Below the pieces are notes generated by a model. It saw only the letters and a list, made by a program, of their open reading frames with translations, was not told the origin of the DNA and ran no database searches. Shown piece by piece: positions 24,519 to 34,197 of a stretch of 64,000 nucleotides of DNA; position 1 is the stretch's first letter, and each line of letters opens with the position of its first letter. The position numbers were made by a program, and so were the translations under genes. Source of the DNA: Klebsiella michiganensis (GTDB lineage Bacteria > Pseudomonadota > Gammaproteobacteria > Enterobacterales > Enterobacteriaceae); assembly GCA_000963575.1 (NCBI GenBank), contig CP011077.1, positions 4,464,001 through 4,528,000 on the forward strand, read 5' to 3'.

Positions 24519-26159
24519 TTACTTCACCAGCCCGGCAAACACCGCCGCCACGGCGACCGCGCCCGGATCTTTCACGCCGTCGAGGTTGTCGCTGTTGACA
24601 TAGGACGAACGCCCGGCGTTGGCCTTTTGCATCTTCGCCGTGTCATCTGCGCCCTGCTCTGCTGCTTTTGCGGCGGCCTTCAGGTCTTTATCTCTCAGCG
24701 CCTCCAGCGCCGGCTGCAGGGCATCGATTAACGTTCTGTCCCCCAGGTCCGCCCCGCCATAGCGCTTCATCTGCGCCAGGCCAAATAGCAGGGACTCGGC
24801 CAGCGGCTGCTTCTCGCCCACTTTTTGCCCGGCGGCGGTGAAGAAGATCGACATCAGCACGCCGCTGGAGCCACCCATCACCGTTGCCAGCCGTTCGCCC
24901 ACCAGCCCCAGCAGCGCGGCGGCGTCGTTCAGCGGCAGCTTGCCTGTGTCGTTCAGGTTCGCAATGTCGCGCGCACCTTCGGCAAAGGTCGAACCGGTGT
25001 CACCGTCGCCCACTTTGGCGTCCAGCGCGTTGAGGTGGTTTTCCTGGGCGATCAGCGTTTGGGTCACGCTTGCCACCAGGGCTTTCACCTCGTCATTGGC
25101 AGAAGGTTTTACCGTGTGGTCTTCACGGATGACCGCCTGTTTCTGCTCCGGCATCGGGTGGTATTTCACCATCGGCTGCCAGCCCGCGGTTTCCACGTCT
25201 GCTTCCAGCGCCTGAATAAAGTCCGGGCTCAGCTTAATAGTGGAGAGCGAGAAACCTTTCATATCGAGAGCGCTGACCAGCGGCGCGGGGCCTAACAGAT
25301 ATTTGATCTGCGGGCCGAGATCCGAATGCATCAGCTCTTTGGTCAGCAGCGCCATTTCCAGCGAGGAAACGCCGCCGAGGTTGTTGATCAGCACCGCCAG
25401 GTCGCTCTCTTTGCCCGTCGCTTTGCGCAGGTGCTTAACCAGCGTGGCAATCACTTCTTTACTGTTTTGCGTACTCACCGTACTGGCGCCCGGCTCGCCG
25501 TGAATGCCCAGCCCAAGCTCGACGTGGCCGCCTTTAATACGCCCTTCTTCTTCATCGCTGCCCGGCAGGTTGCAGGTTTGCATCGCCACGCCCATGCTGG
25601 CAATGCTGTCGCAGGCTTTTTGCGCGATGTCCCGCACGTCGCCCAGAGATTTGCCCTGCTCTGCGGCATAGCCCGCAATTTTGTGCACCAGCGCCGTGCC
25701 GGCGATGCCGCGCGGCTGTTTGTTATCCGGCAGCGAGATGTCGTCCCCGACGATCACCATCTCGACCTTCAGGCCGTGTTTTTTGGCTTTTTCTGCGGCC
25801 AGGCCGAAGTTCAGCCTGTCGCCGGTGTAATTTTTGACGATCAGCAGGCAGCCTCGATCGCCGGTGACGCCGACAATGGCGTTCAGCACCGCGTCCACGC
25901 TGGGCGAGGCAAACAGGTCGCCGCACACCGCCGCGGTCAGCATCCCTTTGCCGACAAAGCCAACGTGTGCCGGTTCGTGGCCGGAGCCGCCGCCGGAAAT
26001 GATCGCCACTTTGCTTTTGTCCCAGTCGCTGCGGGCCACCACCCGGATGGCCGGATCGATATCCAGCCGCACAAGATTGCGGTAGCGGGAACTGACCATG
26101 ACGCCTTCGATGGCATCGTTAACCAACTGCTGGCGATCGTTATAAAAGAATCTGGACAT
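24519..26159 (-). CDS. ATP-type dihydroxyacetone kinase, DhaK-DhaL fused
   Basis: 546 residues in two domains. The DhaK-like domain (1 to about 330) has GGGSGHEPAHVGFVGKG and the substrate-binding His in GGHVELGLGIHGEPG. The DhaL-like ATP-binding domain (about 360-546) has LDAKVGDGDTGSTFAEGA with its metal-binding aspartates. This one-chain form, as in Citrobacter DhaK, uses ATP rather than PTS phosphate to make DHAP. Start ATG 26159 (MSRFFYNDRQQ) is the conserved N-terminus; a longer frame to 26234 has no family match. It stands alone, with no glycerol dehydrogenase nearby. Confidence 0.93.
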   Translation of the reverse strand: MSRFFYNDRQQLVNDAIEGVMVSSRYRNLVRLDIDPAIRVVARSDWDKSKVAIISGGGSGHEPAHVGFVGKGMLTAAVCGDLFASPSVDAVLNAIVGVTGDRGCLLIVKNYTGDRLNFGLAAEKAKKHGLKVEMVIVGDDISLPDNKQPRGIAGTALVHKIAGYAAEQGKSLGDVRDIAQKACDSIASMGVAMQTCNLPGSDEEEGRIKGGHVELGLGIHGEPGASTVSTQNSKEVIATLVKHLRKATGKESDLAVLINNLGGVSSLEMALLTKELMHSDLGPQIKYLLGPAPLVSALDMKGFSLSTIKLSPDFIQALEADVETAGWQPMVKYHPMPEQKQAVIREDHTVKPSANDEVKALVASVTQTLIAQENHLNALDAKVGDGDTGSTFAEGARDIANLNDTGKLPLNDAAALLGLVGERLATVMGGSSGVLMSIFFTAAGQKVGEKQPLAESLLFGLAQMKRYGGADLGDRTLIDALQPALEALRDKDLKAAAKAAEQGADDTAKMQKANAGRSSYVNSDNLDGVKDPGAVAVAAVFAGLVK

Positions 26160-26284
26160 AGCTTTCCCTGGTTGTGTAAGAGATCTGCCAAGCATAGTCC
26201 TTTGGGGTAAACATGGGAAGATCCTGATGCTCAATTCGTGCGGAAGGCTATGCTTTAGACAAATGTTGCCACAGGGAAACGCTC

Positions 26285-27787
26285 ATGACTGAACCACTGC
26301 TAATTGCCAGAACCAAAGAGACTGAACTGCATATTCTGCCCAATATGGCGAACCGCCACGGGTTAATTACCGGCGCAACCGGGACGGGCAAAACCGTTAC
26401 GCTGCAGAAGCTGGCGGAGTCATTCTCAGAGATAGGCGTGCCGGTGTTTATGGCCGACGTGAAGGGAGATTTAACCGGCGTTGCCGAGGAAGGTGCCGAG
26501 TCTGAGAAGCTCCTCGCAAGGCTTGCCAATATCGGCGTGACGGACTGGTCGCCGCACGGCAACCCGGTAGTGCTGTGGGATATCTTCGGGGAGAAAGGTC
26601 ACCCGGTGCGCGCCACCGTGTGCGACCTCGGGCCTTTGCTGCTGGCGCGCCTGCTGAACCTGAACGACGTGCAAAGCGGCGTGCTGCAAATCATTTTCCG
26701 CATTTCTGACGACCAGGGCCTGCCGCTGCTGGACTTTAAAGACCTGCGCGCCCTGACCCAGTACATTGGCGACAACGCCAAATCCTTCCAGACGCAGTAC
26801 GGCAATATCAGCGGCGCTTCCATCGGGGCCATTCAGCGCGGGCTGCTTTCCCTTGAGCAGCAGGGCGCGGAGTATTTCTTCGGCGAGCCGATGTTGGATA
26901 TCAAAGACTGGATGCGCACCGACTCAAACGGGAAAGGGATCATCAACATCCTGTCGGCGGAAAAGCTCTACCAGATGCCGAAGCTGTATGCCGCCAGCTT
27001 GCTGTGGATGCTGTCCGAGCTTTACGAGCAGCTCCCTGAAGCGGGCGATCTCGACCAGCCAAAGCTGGTGTTCTTCTTTGACGAAGCGCACCTGCTGTTT
27101 AACGACGCCCCACAGGTTCTGCTGGATAAAATCGAGCAGGTGATCCGCCTGATCCGTTCCAAGGGCGTGGGCGTGTACTTCGTGACGCAAAACCCTGCCG
27201 ATGTGCCCGACATTGTACTCGGCCAGCTCGGTAACCGCGTTCAGCACGCGCTTCGCGCCTTTACGCCCAAAGACCAGAAGGCGGTGAAAGCGGCGGCGCA
27301 AACCATGCGGGCGAATCCAGCTTTCGATACCGAAAAGGCTATTCAGGAGCTGGGCACCGGCGAGGCGCTGATCTCCTTCCTCGATGCCAAAGGCAGCCCG
27401 ACGGTGGTCGAGCGTGCGATGGTCATCGCCCCTTGTTCGCGCATGGGGCCGGTGACGGACGACGAGCGTAACGGCCTGCTGAATCACTCGCCGCTGTACG
27501 GCAAGTATGACGCAGTGGTTGACCGGGAGTCGGCCTACGAAATGCTACAAAAAGGCGTGCAGGCCGCGGGAGAGCAGCAAGATGCACCGCCGGCCAAAGG
27601 CCAGAGCGTGGCGGTGGACGACGGGATCCTCGGCGGGCTGAAGGATATTCTGTTCGGCAGCACCGGGCCGCGAGGCGGCAAGCGCGATGGCGTGGTGCAG
27701 ACGATGGCGAAGAGCGCGGCCCGGCAGGTGACGAACCAGATCATTCGCGGCGTGCTGGGCAGCATTATGGGGGGACGTAAGCGGTAG
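26285..27787 (+). CDS. yjgR: HerA/FtsK-like ATPase YjgR (DUF853)
   Basis: 500 residues, the size of E. coli YjgR. Walker A ITGATGTGKTVTLQ near residue 30, Walker B LVFFFDEAHLLF near 265, and sensor-like VTQNPADVPD near 305. The HerA-helicase-like fold suggests a hexameric pump ATPase; the cellular role is unknown. The C-terminal region is low-complexity and basic (GGKRDGVVQTMAKSAARQ). A 3' REP-like cluster follows. Confidence 0.92.
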   Translation: MTEPLLIARTKETELHILPNMANRHGLITGATGTGKTVTLQKLAESFSEIGVPVFMADVKGDLTGVAEEGAESEKLLARLANIGVTDWSPHGNPVVLWDIFGEKGHPVRATVCDLGPLLLARLLNLNDVQSGVLQIIFRISDDQGLPLLDFKDLRALTQYIGDNAKSFQTQYGNISGASIGAIQRGLLSLEQQGAEYFFGEPMLDIKDWMRTDSNGKGIINILSAEKLYQMPKLYAASLLWMLSELYEQLPEAGDLDQPKLVFFFDEAHLLFNDAPQVLLDKIEQVIRLIRSKGVGVYFVTQNPADVPDIVLGQLGNRVQHALRAFTPKDQKAVKAAAQTMRANPAFDTEKAIQELGTGEALISFLDAKGSPTVVERAMVIAPCSRMGPVTDDERNGLLNHSPLYGKYDAVVDRESAYEMLQKGVQAAGEQQDAPPAKGQSVAVDDGILGGLKDILFGSTGPRGGKRDGVVQTMAKSAARQVTNQIIRGVLGSIMGGRKR

Positions 27788-27801
27788 TTTCTGCGATTTC
27801 A

Positions 27802-28052
27802 CCCTCACCCTGACCCTCTCCCTCAAGGGAGAGGGGATTTTTCTTTTTCTGCCCAATCAATTGTGCATCCTTCACTTTCCTGCCCCCTATCCCTGCCAGG
27901 GAGAGAGAGGACTTTTCTTTTTTGCCCAGCCACTTGTGCATCCTTAACTTTCCTGCCCGCTATCCCTGCCAGGGAGAGAGGACTTTTCTTTTTTGCCCAG
28001 CCACTTGTGCATCCTTCACTTTCCTGCCCACCTCTCCCTGCCAGGGAGAGAG
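27802..28052. repeat. REP-like palindrome with three ~72-bp tandem units
   Basis: Starts with CCCTCACCCTGACCCTCTCCC and then repeats a unit containing GTGCATCCTTCACTTTCCTG and CCCTGCCAGGGAGAG at about 27863, 27936 and 28007 (spacing 73 and 71 bp). It fills the gap between yjgR and the permease gene. No coding capacity worth naming. Confidence 0.85.
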
Positions 28053-28149
28053 TAATAACCCCTGCAATAACAGCCACATGACTGATAACGGCGATTTTGT
28101 GCTAGATTACGCCAGTTTTTTGAACTCAGTCAGAAGAAAAGATTAAATA

Positions 28150-29379
28150 ATGCGCAAATTCTGGACAAAAGAAGAAACTTTGTGGAGTTTCGCCTTATAT
28201 GGCACTGCCGTTGGCGCAGGAACCCTTTTTCTCCCTATTCAGCTCGGCTCAGCCGGGGCCATCGTTCTCCTTCTCACGGCATTGATTGCCTACCCGCTGA
28301 CCTATTGGCCACACCGGGCGCTGTGTCAGTTCATCCTGTCGGCGAAAACCTCGGGCAGCGGCGGCATCACCAGCGCCGTGACCCATTACTACGGCAAAAC
28401 TATCGGCAACCTGATCACCGGGCTCTACTTCCTGGCGTTCTTCGTGGTGATCCTGATTTATGCCGTCGCGATTACCAATTCGCTCATCGAGCAACTGGCC
28501 AAACACGGGCCGATCACCACCACAATCAGGGTGTTGGTTAGCCTCGGCGTCGTTGCGGCGCTGAACCTGATCTTCCTGATGGGGCGGCAGGTGACCATCA
28601 AAGTAATGGGGTTCCTGGTTTTCCCGCTGATTGCTTACTTCCTGTTTTTGTCCCTCTATTTGACCAGTAGCTGGCAGACTTCCTTGCTTACCGAGGGCTT
28701 AGTCCTCGACCGGCACGCGCTGGGTGAGATCTGGATGTCAATTCCGGTGATGGTCTTTGCCTTCAGCCACACGCCCATTATCTCTACTTTTGCGGTAGCA
28801 CAGCGCGAAAGCCACGGCGAAGGCGCGATGAATAACTGCAAGAAAATCATGCGAGTGGCTTACTTTGTGATTTGCTGCAGCGTGCTGTTCTTCGTGTTTA
28901 GCTGCTTCCTGTCGATTCCAGCCCAGGATATTACGGCGGCGAAGGCGCAAGGTCTGACTATTCTGTCCGCGCTGTCGATGGTACCGGGCACGCCGGCCTG
29001 GCTGGGGATTTCAGGTTTTATCGTTGCGATAGTGGCGATGTCTAAGTCATTCCTGGGCACCTATTTCGGGGTGATCGAAGGGGCGACGGCGATAGTTAAG
29101 TCCACGCTGGGCGCCGCCGGGATGAGCAAGAGTCGGGCTTTCTGCCGGGCGCTGTCCCTTACCCTGATTTCCCTGCTGACCTTCGTGGTGTGTTATATCA
29201 ACCCGAATGCACTGGCGATGATTTACGCCATCAGCGGGCCGCTTATTGCCCTGATTTTATTCATTATGCCAACGCTGTCGACTTACCTTGTGCCCGCACT
29301 GAAGCCGTGGCGCTCGCTGGCCAACCTGCTGACGCTGATTATTGGGATTTTGTGTGTGTCGGTGATGTTTATCCACTGA
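28150..29379 (+). CDS. HAAAP-family (SdaC/TdcC-like) amino-acid permease
   Basis: 409 residues with about 11 membrane segments. The start TLWSFALYGTAVGAGTLFLPIQLGSAG fits the hydroxy/aromatic amino-acid permease family (SdaC, TdcC, YhjV). An internal SIPVMVFAFSHTPIISTF segment is also typical. By family it is an H+ or Na+ symporter for serine/threonine or related amino acids. The exact substrate cannot be told. Alone between two repeat clusters; no deaminase gene is next to it. Confidence 0.88.
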   Translation: MRKFWTKEETLWSFALYGTAVGAGTLFLPIQLGSAGAIVLLLTALIAYPLTYWPHRALCQFILSAKTSGSGGITSAVTHYYGKTIGNLITGLYFLAFFVVILIYAVAITNSLIEQLAKHGPITTTIRVLVSLGVVAALNLIFLMGRQVTIKVMGFLVFPLIAYFLFLSLYLTSSWQTSLLTEGLVLDRHALGEIWMSIPVMVFAFSHTPIISTFAVAQRESHGEGAMNNCKKIMRVAYFVICCSVLFFVFSCFLSIPAQDITAAKAQGLTILSALSMVPGTPAWLGISGFIVAIVAMSKSFLGTYFGVIEGATAIVKSTLGAAGMSKSRAFCRALSLTLISLLTFVVCYINPNALAMIYAISGPLIALILFIMPTLSTYLVPALKPWRSLANLLTLIIGILCVSVMFIH

Positions 29380-29382
29380 TGA

Positions 29383-30007
29383 CCCTCACCCCGACCCTCT
29401 CCCAAAGGGAGAGAGGAAAAAGCAACACCGTGTCGTCGCGAGCCTGCAGCTCGAGGCAAAGGAAAAGCAGAATATTATCAGGAAGATCCCTTCTCCCTTT
29501 TAGGGAGAGAGGGAAAAGCAACACCGTGTCATCGGCAAGCTTGCAGCTCGAGGCAAAGGAAAAGCAGAATATTATCAGGAAGATCCCCCCTTTCTTTTAG
29601 GGAGAGAGGGAAAAGCAACACCGTGTCGTCGGCAAGCCTGCAGCTCGAGGCAAAGGAAAAGCAGAATATTATCAGGAAGATCCCTTCTCCCTTTTAGGGA
29701 GAGAGGGAAAACCAACACTGTGTCGTCGGCAAGCCTGCAGCTAGAGGCAAAGGAAAAGCAGAATATTATCAGGAAGATCCCTTCTCCCTTTTAGGGAGAG
29801 AGGGAAAAGCAACACCATGTCGTCGGCAAGCCTGCAGCTCGAGGCAAAGGAAAAGCAGAATATTATCAGGAAGATCCCTTATCCCTTTTAGGGAGAGAGG
29901 GAAAAGCAACACCGTGTCGTCGCGAGCCTGCAGCTCGAGGCAAAGGAAAAGCAGAGTATTATCAGGAAGATCCCCTCTCCCTTTTAGGGAGAGGGTTAGG
30001 GTGAGGG
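29383..30007. repeat. Six tandem copies of a 97-bp unit inside REP-like ends
   Basis: The array begins CCCTCACCCCGACCCTCTCCC and ends GGGAGAGGGTTAGGGTGAGGG, the two arms of a REP-like palindrome. Between them the marker AATATTATCAGGAAGATCCC recurs at 29471, 29568, 29665, 29762, 29859 and 29955 (steps of 97, 97, 97, 97 and 96 bp). Units differ by a few substitutions. It lies between the permease stop and the lptG stop (convergent). There are no unique spacers, so it is not a CRISPR array. Confidence 0.95.
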
Positions 30008-30012
30008 TAAAC

Positions 30013-31092
30013 TTATCCCGCTCTTTTCGTCAGCATCCAGAGGCTGATAAGCAGGAAGGTCACGCTAGGCAGCAGCGCCCCCACAATCGGTGGAATGTTA
30101 TACACCAGCGTTAGCGGGCCAAACACCTGATCCAGCACGTAGAAGATAAAACCGAAGCTTATCCCCGTCACCACTCTCACGCCCATCGGCACGCTACGCA
30201 GCGGGCCAAAGATGAACGACAGCGCCATTAGCATCATCACCGCCACCGAAACCGGGGCGAAAATCTTGCTCCACATATTGAGCTGGTAGCGTCGGGAATC
30301 CTGGCCGCTGGTTTTCAGGTATCTGGTGTAATCATACAGCCCGCTGATCGACAGCGAGTCGGGGTCAAGCGCAACCACGCCAAGCTTGTCGGGCGTCAGA
30401 TTTGTTTTCCATTCCCCGCTCACGGTTTGTGACCCGGTGATCTGCTTCGGATCGGAGAGGTTTGACTCGTCAACCTGCGACAGACGCCAGACTTTATGCT
30501 CGGCGTCATACTTCGCTGACGCGGCGTTGCGTACCGAAAGCAAACGGCGCTCACCGTTGAAATGGTAAATCATGATGCCGGCAATTTCTGACTCGTTGTT
30601 AACGTGGTCGATGTACACGAAGTCATGGCCATCTTTCGCCCAAATGGCATTGGTAGTGGACAGCAATGAGCCACCAAGCAGCATTTGCGCACGGTAATTA
30701 CGGGCCATTTGCTCGCCCTGAGGGGCTACCCATTCACCGATTGCCATGGTCAGCAACACCAGCGGGATAGCGGTTTTCATCACCGAGGAGGCGATTTGCA
30801 TCCGGGTGTACCCGGACGCCTGCATCACCACCAGCTCACTGCGCTGAGCAAGCATCCCCAGCCCCAGTAACGCACCTAGTAAGGCCGCCATCGGGAAGAA
30901 GATCTGGACATCTTTTGGAACGCTAAGCAGGGTGTACATCCCCGCTCCTGCCGCGGAATAAGAGCCCTGGCCCGTTTTCTTTAACTGGTCAACGAACTTA
31001 ATAATCCCCGACAGCGACACCAGCATAAACAGCGTCATCATGATGGTGTTTAAAATGGTTTTACCGATGTAACGGTCAAGTACACCAAACAT
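30013..31092 (-). CDS. lptG: LPS export permease LptG
   Basis: 359 residues (E. coli 360). N-terminal DRYIGKTILNTIMMTLFMLVS, six membrane helices with a large periplasmic jellyroll between the third and fourth, as for LptF/LptG permeases. With LptF and the LptB ATPase it extracts LPS from the inner membrane for transport across the periplasm. It follows lptF directly (adjacent, no gap). The stop abuts the tandem array. Confidence 0.97.
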   Translation of the reverse strand: MFGVLDRYIGKTILNTIMMTLFMLVSLSGIIKFVDQLKKTGQGSYSAAGAGMYTLLSVPKDVQIFFPMAALLGALLGLGMLAQRSELVVMQASGYTRMQIASSVMKTAIPLVLLTMAIGEWVAPQGEQMARNYRAQMLLGGSLLSTTNAIWAKDGHDFVYIDHVNNESEIAGIMIYHFNGERRLLSVRNAASAKYDAEHKVWRLSQVDESNLSDPKQITGSQTVSGEWKTNLTPDKLGVVALDPDSLSISGLYDYTRYLKTSGQDSRRYQLNMWSKIFAPVSVAVMMLMALSFIFGPLRSVPMGVRVVTGISFGFIFYVLDQVFGPLTLVYNIPPIVGALLPSVTFLLISLWMLTKRAG

Positions 31093-32193
31093 TTAAACCG
31101 CTCCTTTATAGCTAAAGCGGGCACGCACTTTACGCATAGGTACCGTGTCCCACAGGTTCAGGGCAACGGCCAGCGCCAGATACGCCAGGTTGACGACCCA
31201 CATCCAAATCATCGGGTCCAGTTTTTCCTTTGAGCCGCTGGAGCGCAAAGAACTTTGCAGCAGGAAGAAGACCAGGTAGAGCAGCATGGCTGGAAGCATC
31301 GACAGCACGCGCCCCTGGCGCGGGTTCACCACGCTCAATGGGACAACCATCAGGGCCATTATCACCACCGACATGATGAGCGTCAGGCGCCAGTGCAGCT
31401 CGGCGCGCGCAGAGGGATCCGGATTCTTCCACAGTTCGGTCATGCTCATTTGGCTGATATCGGAGGGATCAAGCATCACCGCCTGATGCCCCACCACCGC
31501 CTGGTAATCTTTAAAATCTGTAATGCGGAAATCGCGCAGCGTCGAAGTCCCCTCAAAGCGGGTGCCGGTATTCAACTTCACGATCTGCGTGCCGTCCGGG
31601 CGCTGGAAGATTTGGCCCGAGTCCGCGACCACAACCGAAGGGCGCGTACTGCCCTTAGGACGTACCTGGGCAAGGAAAACATCGTTAAACGCTTTCCCCT
31701 TCACGCTTTCGATAAACAGCACCGCGCTGCCGTTAGTCGCGACCTGGAACTGCCCTTGGGCCAGAGCAGCCATGCCGGGGTTGGCTCTGGCTTCAGCCAG
31801 CACTTCGTCCTGGTGACGAGCGGACCACGGGTTCAGCCACATCACGTTTACGGTGGCCACAATACCGGTGAAGAGTGCGAGAACCATCGCGGCTTTAACC
31901 AGTACTGCTTTACTCAGACCACAAGCATGCATTACCGTGATTTCACTCTCGGTGTACAAGCGGCCGAGCGTCATCAGCAAGCCGAGGAAAAGGCTCAGGG
32001 GGAGGATCAGTTGCGCCATTTCAGGCACACCTAAACCCAGCAAAGAAAACACCAGATTTGTCGGGATTTCGCCGTCGGCGGCAGCACCGAGGATCCTGAC
32101 CAGCTTCTGAGCAAAGAAAATCAGCAGCAGGATGAAAAGGATCGCCAGTTGGCTCTTAAGCGTCTCCCGAACCAGATACTTTATGATAATCAC
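31093..32193 (-). CDS. lptF: LPS export permease LptF
   Basis: 366 residues, as in E. coli. MIIIKYLVRETLKSQLAILF start, six membrane segments and a periplasmic domain. Partner of LptG in the LptB2FG ABC transporter for lipopolysaccharide. First gene of the lptFG operon, divergent from pepA across a 274-bp gap that carries both promoters. Confidence 0.97.
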   Translation of the reverse strand: MIIIKYLVRETLKSQLAILFILLLIFFAQKLVRILGAAADGEIPTNLVFSLLGLGVPEMAQLILPLSLFLGLLMTLGRLYTESEITVMHACGLSKAVLVKAAMVLALFTGIVATVNVMWLNPWSARHQDEVLAEARANPGMAALAQGQFQVATNGSAVLFIESVKGKAFNDVFLAQVRPKGSTRPSVVVADSGQIFQRPDGTQIVKLNTGTRFEGTSTLRDFRITDFKDYQAVVGHQAVMLDPSDISQMSMTELWKNPDPSARAELHWRLTLIMSVVIMALMVVPLSVVNPRQGRVLSMLPAMLLYLVFFLLQSSLRSSGSKEKLDPMIWMWVVNLAYLALAVALNLWDTVPMRKVRARFSYKGAV

Positions 32194-32467
32194 ATTAAAT
32201 ACGCCTGTAGAAACGAGTCTTTTTGCAGGAAAATCGCTTGTTTCATCGCTTATACGTCATTTATTCTCTTTAATCGTCGAAAACATCGCTAAGATTAGAT
32301 AGCCCGGCGAACTCGCATTACGGGACGATGTTCAGACACAATAGAAAACGTAAATCCATTCGTTAAGATTAACACGAAGTCATCGCAACAGCGGAGATGA
32401 GTTACGAAAGCTTGCAATTCTAGCCTGTAGCCCCCGCCGTTGTCTTTAAGATTCAGGAGCGTAGTGC

Positions 32468-33979
32468 ATGGAGTTCAGTGTAAAAAGCGGTAGCCCCGAG
32501 AAACAGCGTAGTGCCTGCATCGTTGTGGGAGTCTTTGAACCGCGTCGCCTGTCCCCGATCGCAGAACAACTCGATAAAATCAGCGATGGCTACATCAGCG
32601 CGCTTCTGCGCCGTGGTGAGCTGGAAGGAAAACCAGGGCAAACCCTATTGCTTCACCACGTACCGAACGTGCTGTCTGAACGCATTCTGCTGATTGGCTG
32701 CGGCAAAGAGCGCGAGCTCGACGAGCGCCAGTACAAGCAGGTGATTCAGAAAACAATCAACACGCTCAACGACACAGGCTCAATGGAAGCCGTTTGCTTC
32801 CTGACCGAACTGCACGTCAAAGGCCGCAACACCTACTGGAAAGTACGCCAGGCGGTTGAGACTGCTAAAGAGACGCTGTACAGCTTCGATCAGCTGAAAA
32901 CCAACAAAACCGAACCACGCCGCCCGCTGCGTAAAATGGTGTTCAACGTGCCAACTCGTCGTGAGTTGACCAGCGGTGAGCGCGCCATTCAGCATGGACT
33001 GGCTATCGCTTCCGGCATCAAAGCCGCGAAAGATCTCGGCAACATGCCGCCAAACATCTGTAACGCCGCGTACCTGGCCTCTCAGGCCCGCCAGCTGGCG
33101 GACTCGTTCAGCAAAAACGTGGTCACCCGCGTGATTGGCGAACAACAGATGAAAGAGCTGGGCATGCATTCTTATCTCGCGGTAGGCGAAGGTTCTCAGA
33201 ACGAATCGCTGATGTCGGTGATTGAATATAAAGGCAATGCCTCCCCGGATGCTCGTCCGATTGTGCTGGTCGGCAAAGGCTTAACCTTCGACTCCGGCGG
33301 TATCTCCATCAAGCCTGCCGAAGGCATGGATGAGATGAAGTACGACATGTGCGGCGCGGCTTCCGTTTACGGCGTGATGCGCATGGTTGCTGAACTGAAC
33401 CTGCCGGTGAACGTCATTGGCGTACTTGCCGGCTGTGAAAACATGCCAGGCGGGCGCGCTTATCGCCCGGGTGATGTGCTGACGACGATGTCCGGCCAGA
33501 CCGTTGAAGTCCTGAACACCGATGCCGAAGGCCGTCTGGTCCTGTGCGACGTGCTGACCTACGTCGAGCGCTTCGAGCCGGAAGTGGTTATCGACGTCGC
33601 GACGCTGACCGGCGCCTGCGTGATTGCCCTTGGCCATCACATCACCGGCCTGATGTCTAACCATAACCCGCTGGCGCATGAGCTTATCAGCGCGTCTGAG
33701 CAGGCGGGTGACCGCGCATGGCGTCTGCCGCTTGGTGACGAGTATCAGGAACAGCTGGAGTCCAACTTTGCCGATATGGCAAACATTGGCGGCCGTCCTG
33801 GCGGCGCGATTACCGCGGCATGCTTCCTGTCCCGCTTTACCCGTAAATACAACTGGGCTCACCTGGACATCGCCGGTACCGCATGGCGCTCCGGCAAGGC
33901 AAAAGGCGCAACCGGTCGTCCCGTCGCCCTGCTGTCTCAGTTCCTGTTGAACCGTTCCGGGTTTAACGGCGAAGAGTAA
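32468..33979 (+). CDS. pepA: Leucyl aminopeptidase / DNA-binding PepA
   Basis: 503 residues, as in E. coli. The M17 signature NTDAEGRLVLCD is at about residues 352-363, and metal ligands are in GLTFDSGGISIKP and YDMCGAA. PepA is a hexameric manganese aminopeptidase; in E. coli it is also the DNA-bending cofactor (XerB/CarP) in Xer recombination and pyrimidine control of carAB. Start ATG 32468 follows AGGAGCG. Divergent from lptFG as in other enterobacteria. Confidence 0.98.
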   Translation: MEFSVKSGSPEKQRSACIVVGVFEPRRLSPIAEQLDKISDGYISALLRRGELEGKPGQTLLLHHVPNVLSERILLIGCGKERELDERQYKQVIQKTINTLNDTGSMEAVCFLTELHVKGRNTYWKVRQAVETAKETLYSFDQLKTNKTEPRRPLRKMVFNVPTRRELTSGERAIQHGLAIASGIKAAKDLGNMPPNICNAAYLASQARQLADSFSKNVVTRVIGEQQMKELGMHSYLAVGEGSQNESLMSVIEYKGNASPDARPIVLVGKGLTFDSGGISIKPAEGMDEMKYDMCGAASVYGVMRMVAELNLPVNVIGVLAGCENMPGGRAYRPGDVLTTMSGQTVEVLNTDAEGRLVLCDVLTYVERFEPEVVIDVATLTGACVIALGHHITGLMSNHNPLAHELISASEQAGDRAWRLPLGDEYQEQLESNFADMANIGGRPGGAITAACFLSRFTRKYNWAHLDIAGTAWRSGKAKGATGRPVALLSQFLLNRSGFNGEE

Positions 33980-33992
33980 GCAAAAAACCTTA

Positions 33993-34167
33993 CCCTCACC
34001 CCGGCCCTCTCCCGGGGAGGGAGAGGGGGAAGTGATTTATGCCCCTCCCACTTCCCGGGAGAGGGCGTAAAACAAGTCCGTTTCGCTCTCTCGCCCATTT
34101 GGACTAAGGGAGCGATGTAACCCCGTTTGGTCCCTCGCCCCTTTTGGGAGAGGGTTAGGGTGAGGGG
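33993..34167. repeat. REP-like cluster between pepA and holC
   Basis: Starts CCCTCACCCCGGCCCTCTCCC and ends GGGAGAGGGTTAGGGTGAGGG, with inner palindromic pieces (CCCGGGGAGGGAGAGG; CTCCCACTTCCCGGGAGAGG). The same arms bracket the other three repeat clusters in the window. No gene. Confidence 0.85.
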
Positions 34168-34197
34168 CACCAACATTCAACTTAACAAGCTGGTCTC

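Noticed and set aside
29383..30007. CRISPR array
   Set aside because: The repeated unit is 97 bp with no unique spacers and no cas genes; it is a tandem array.
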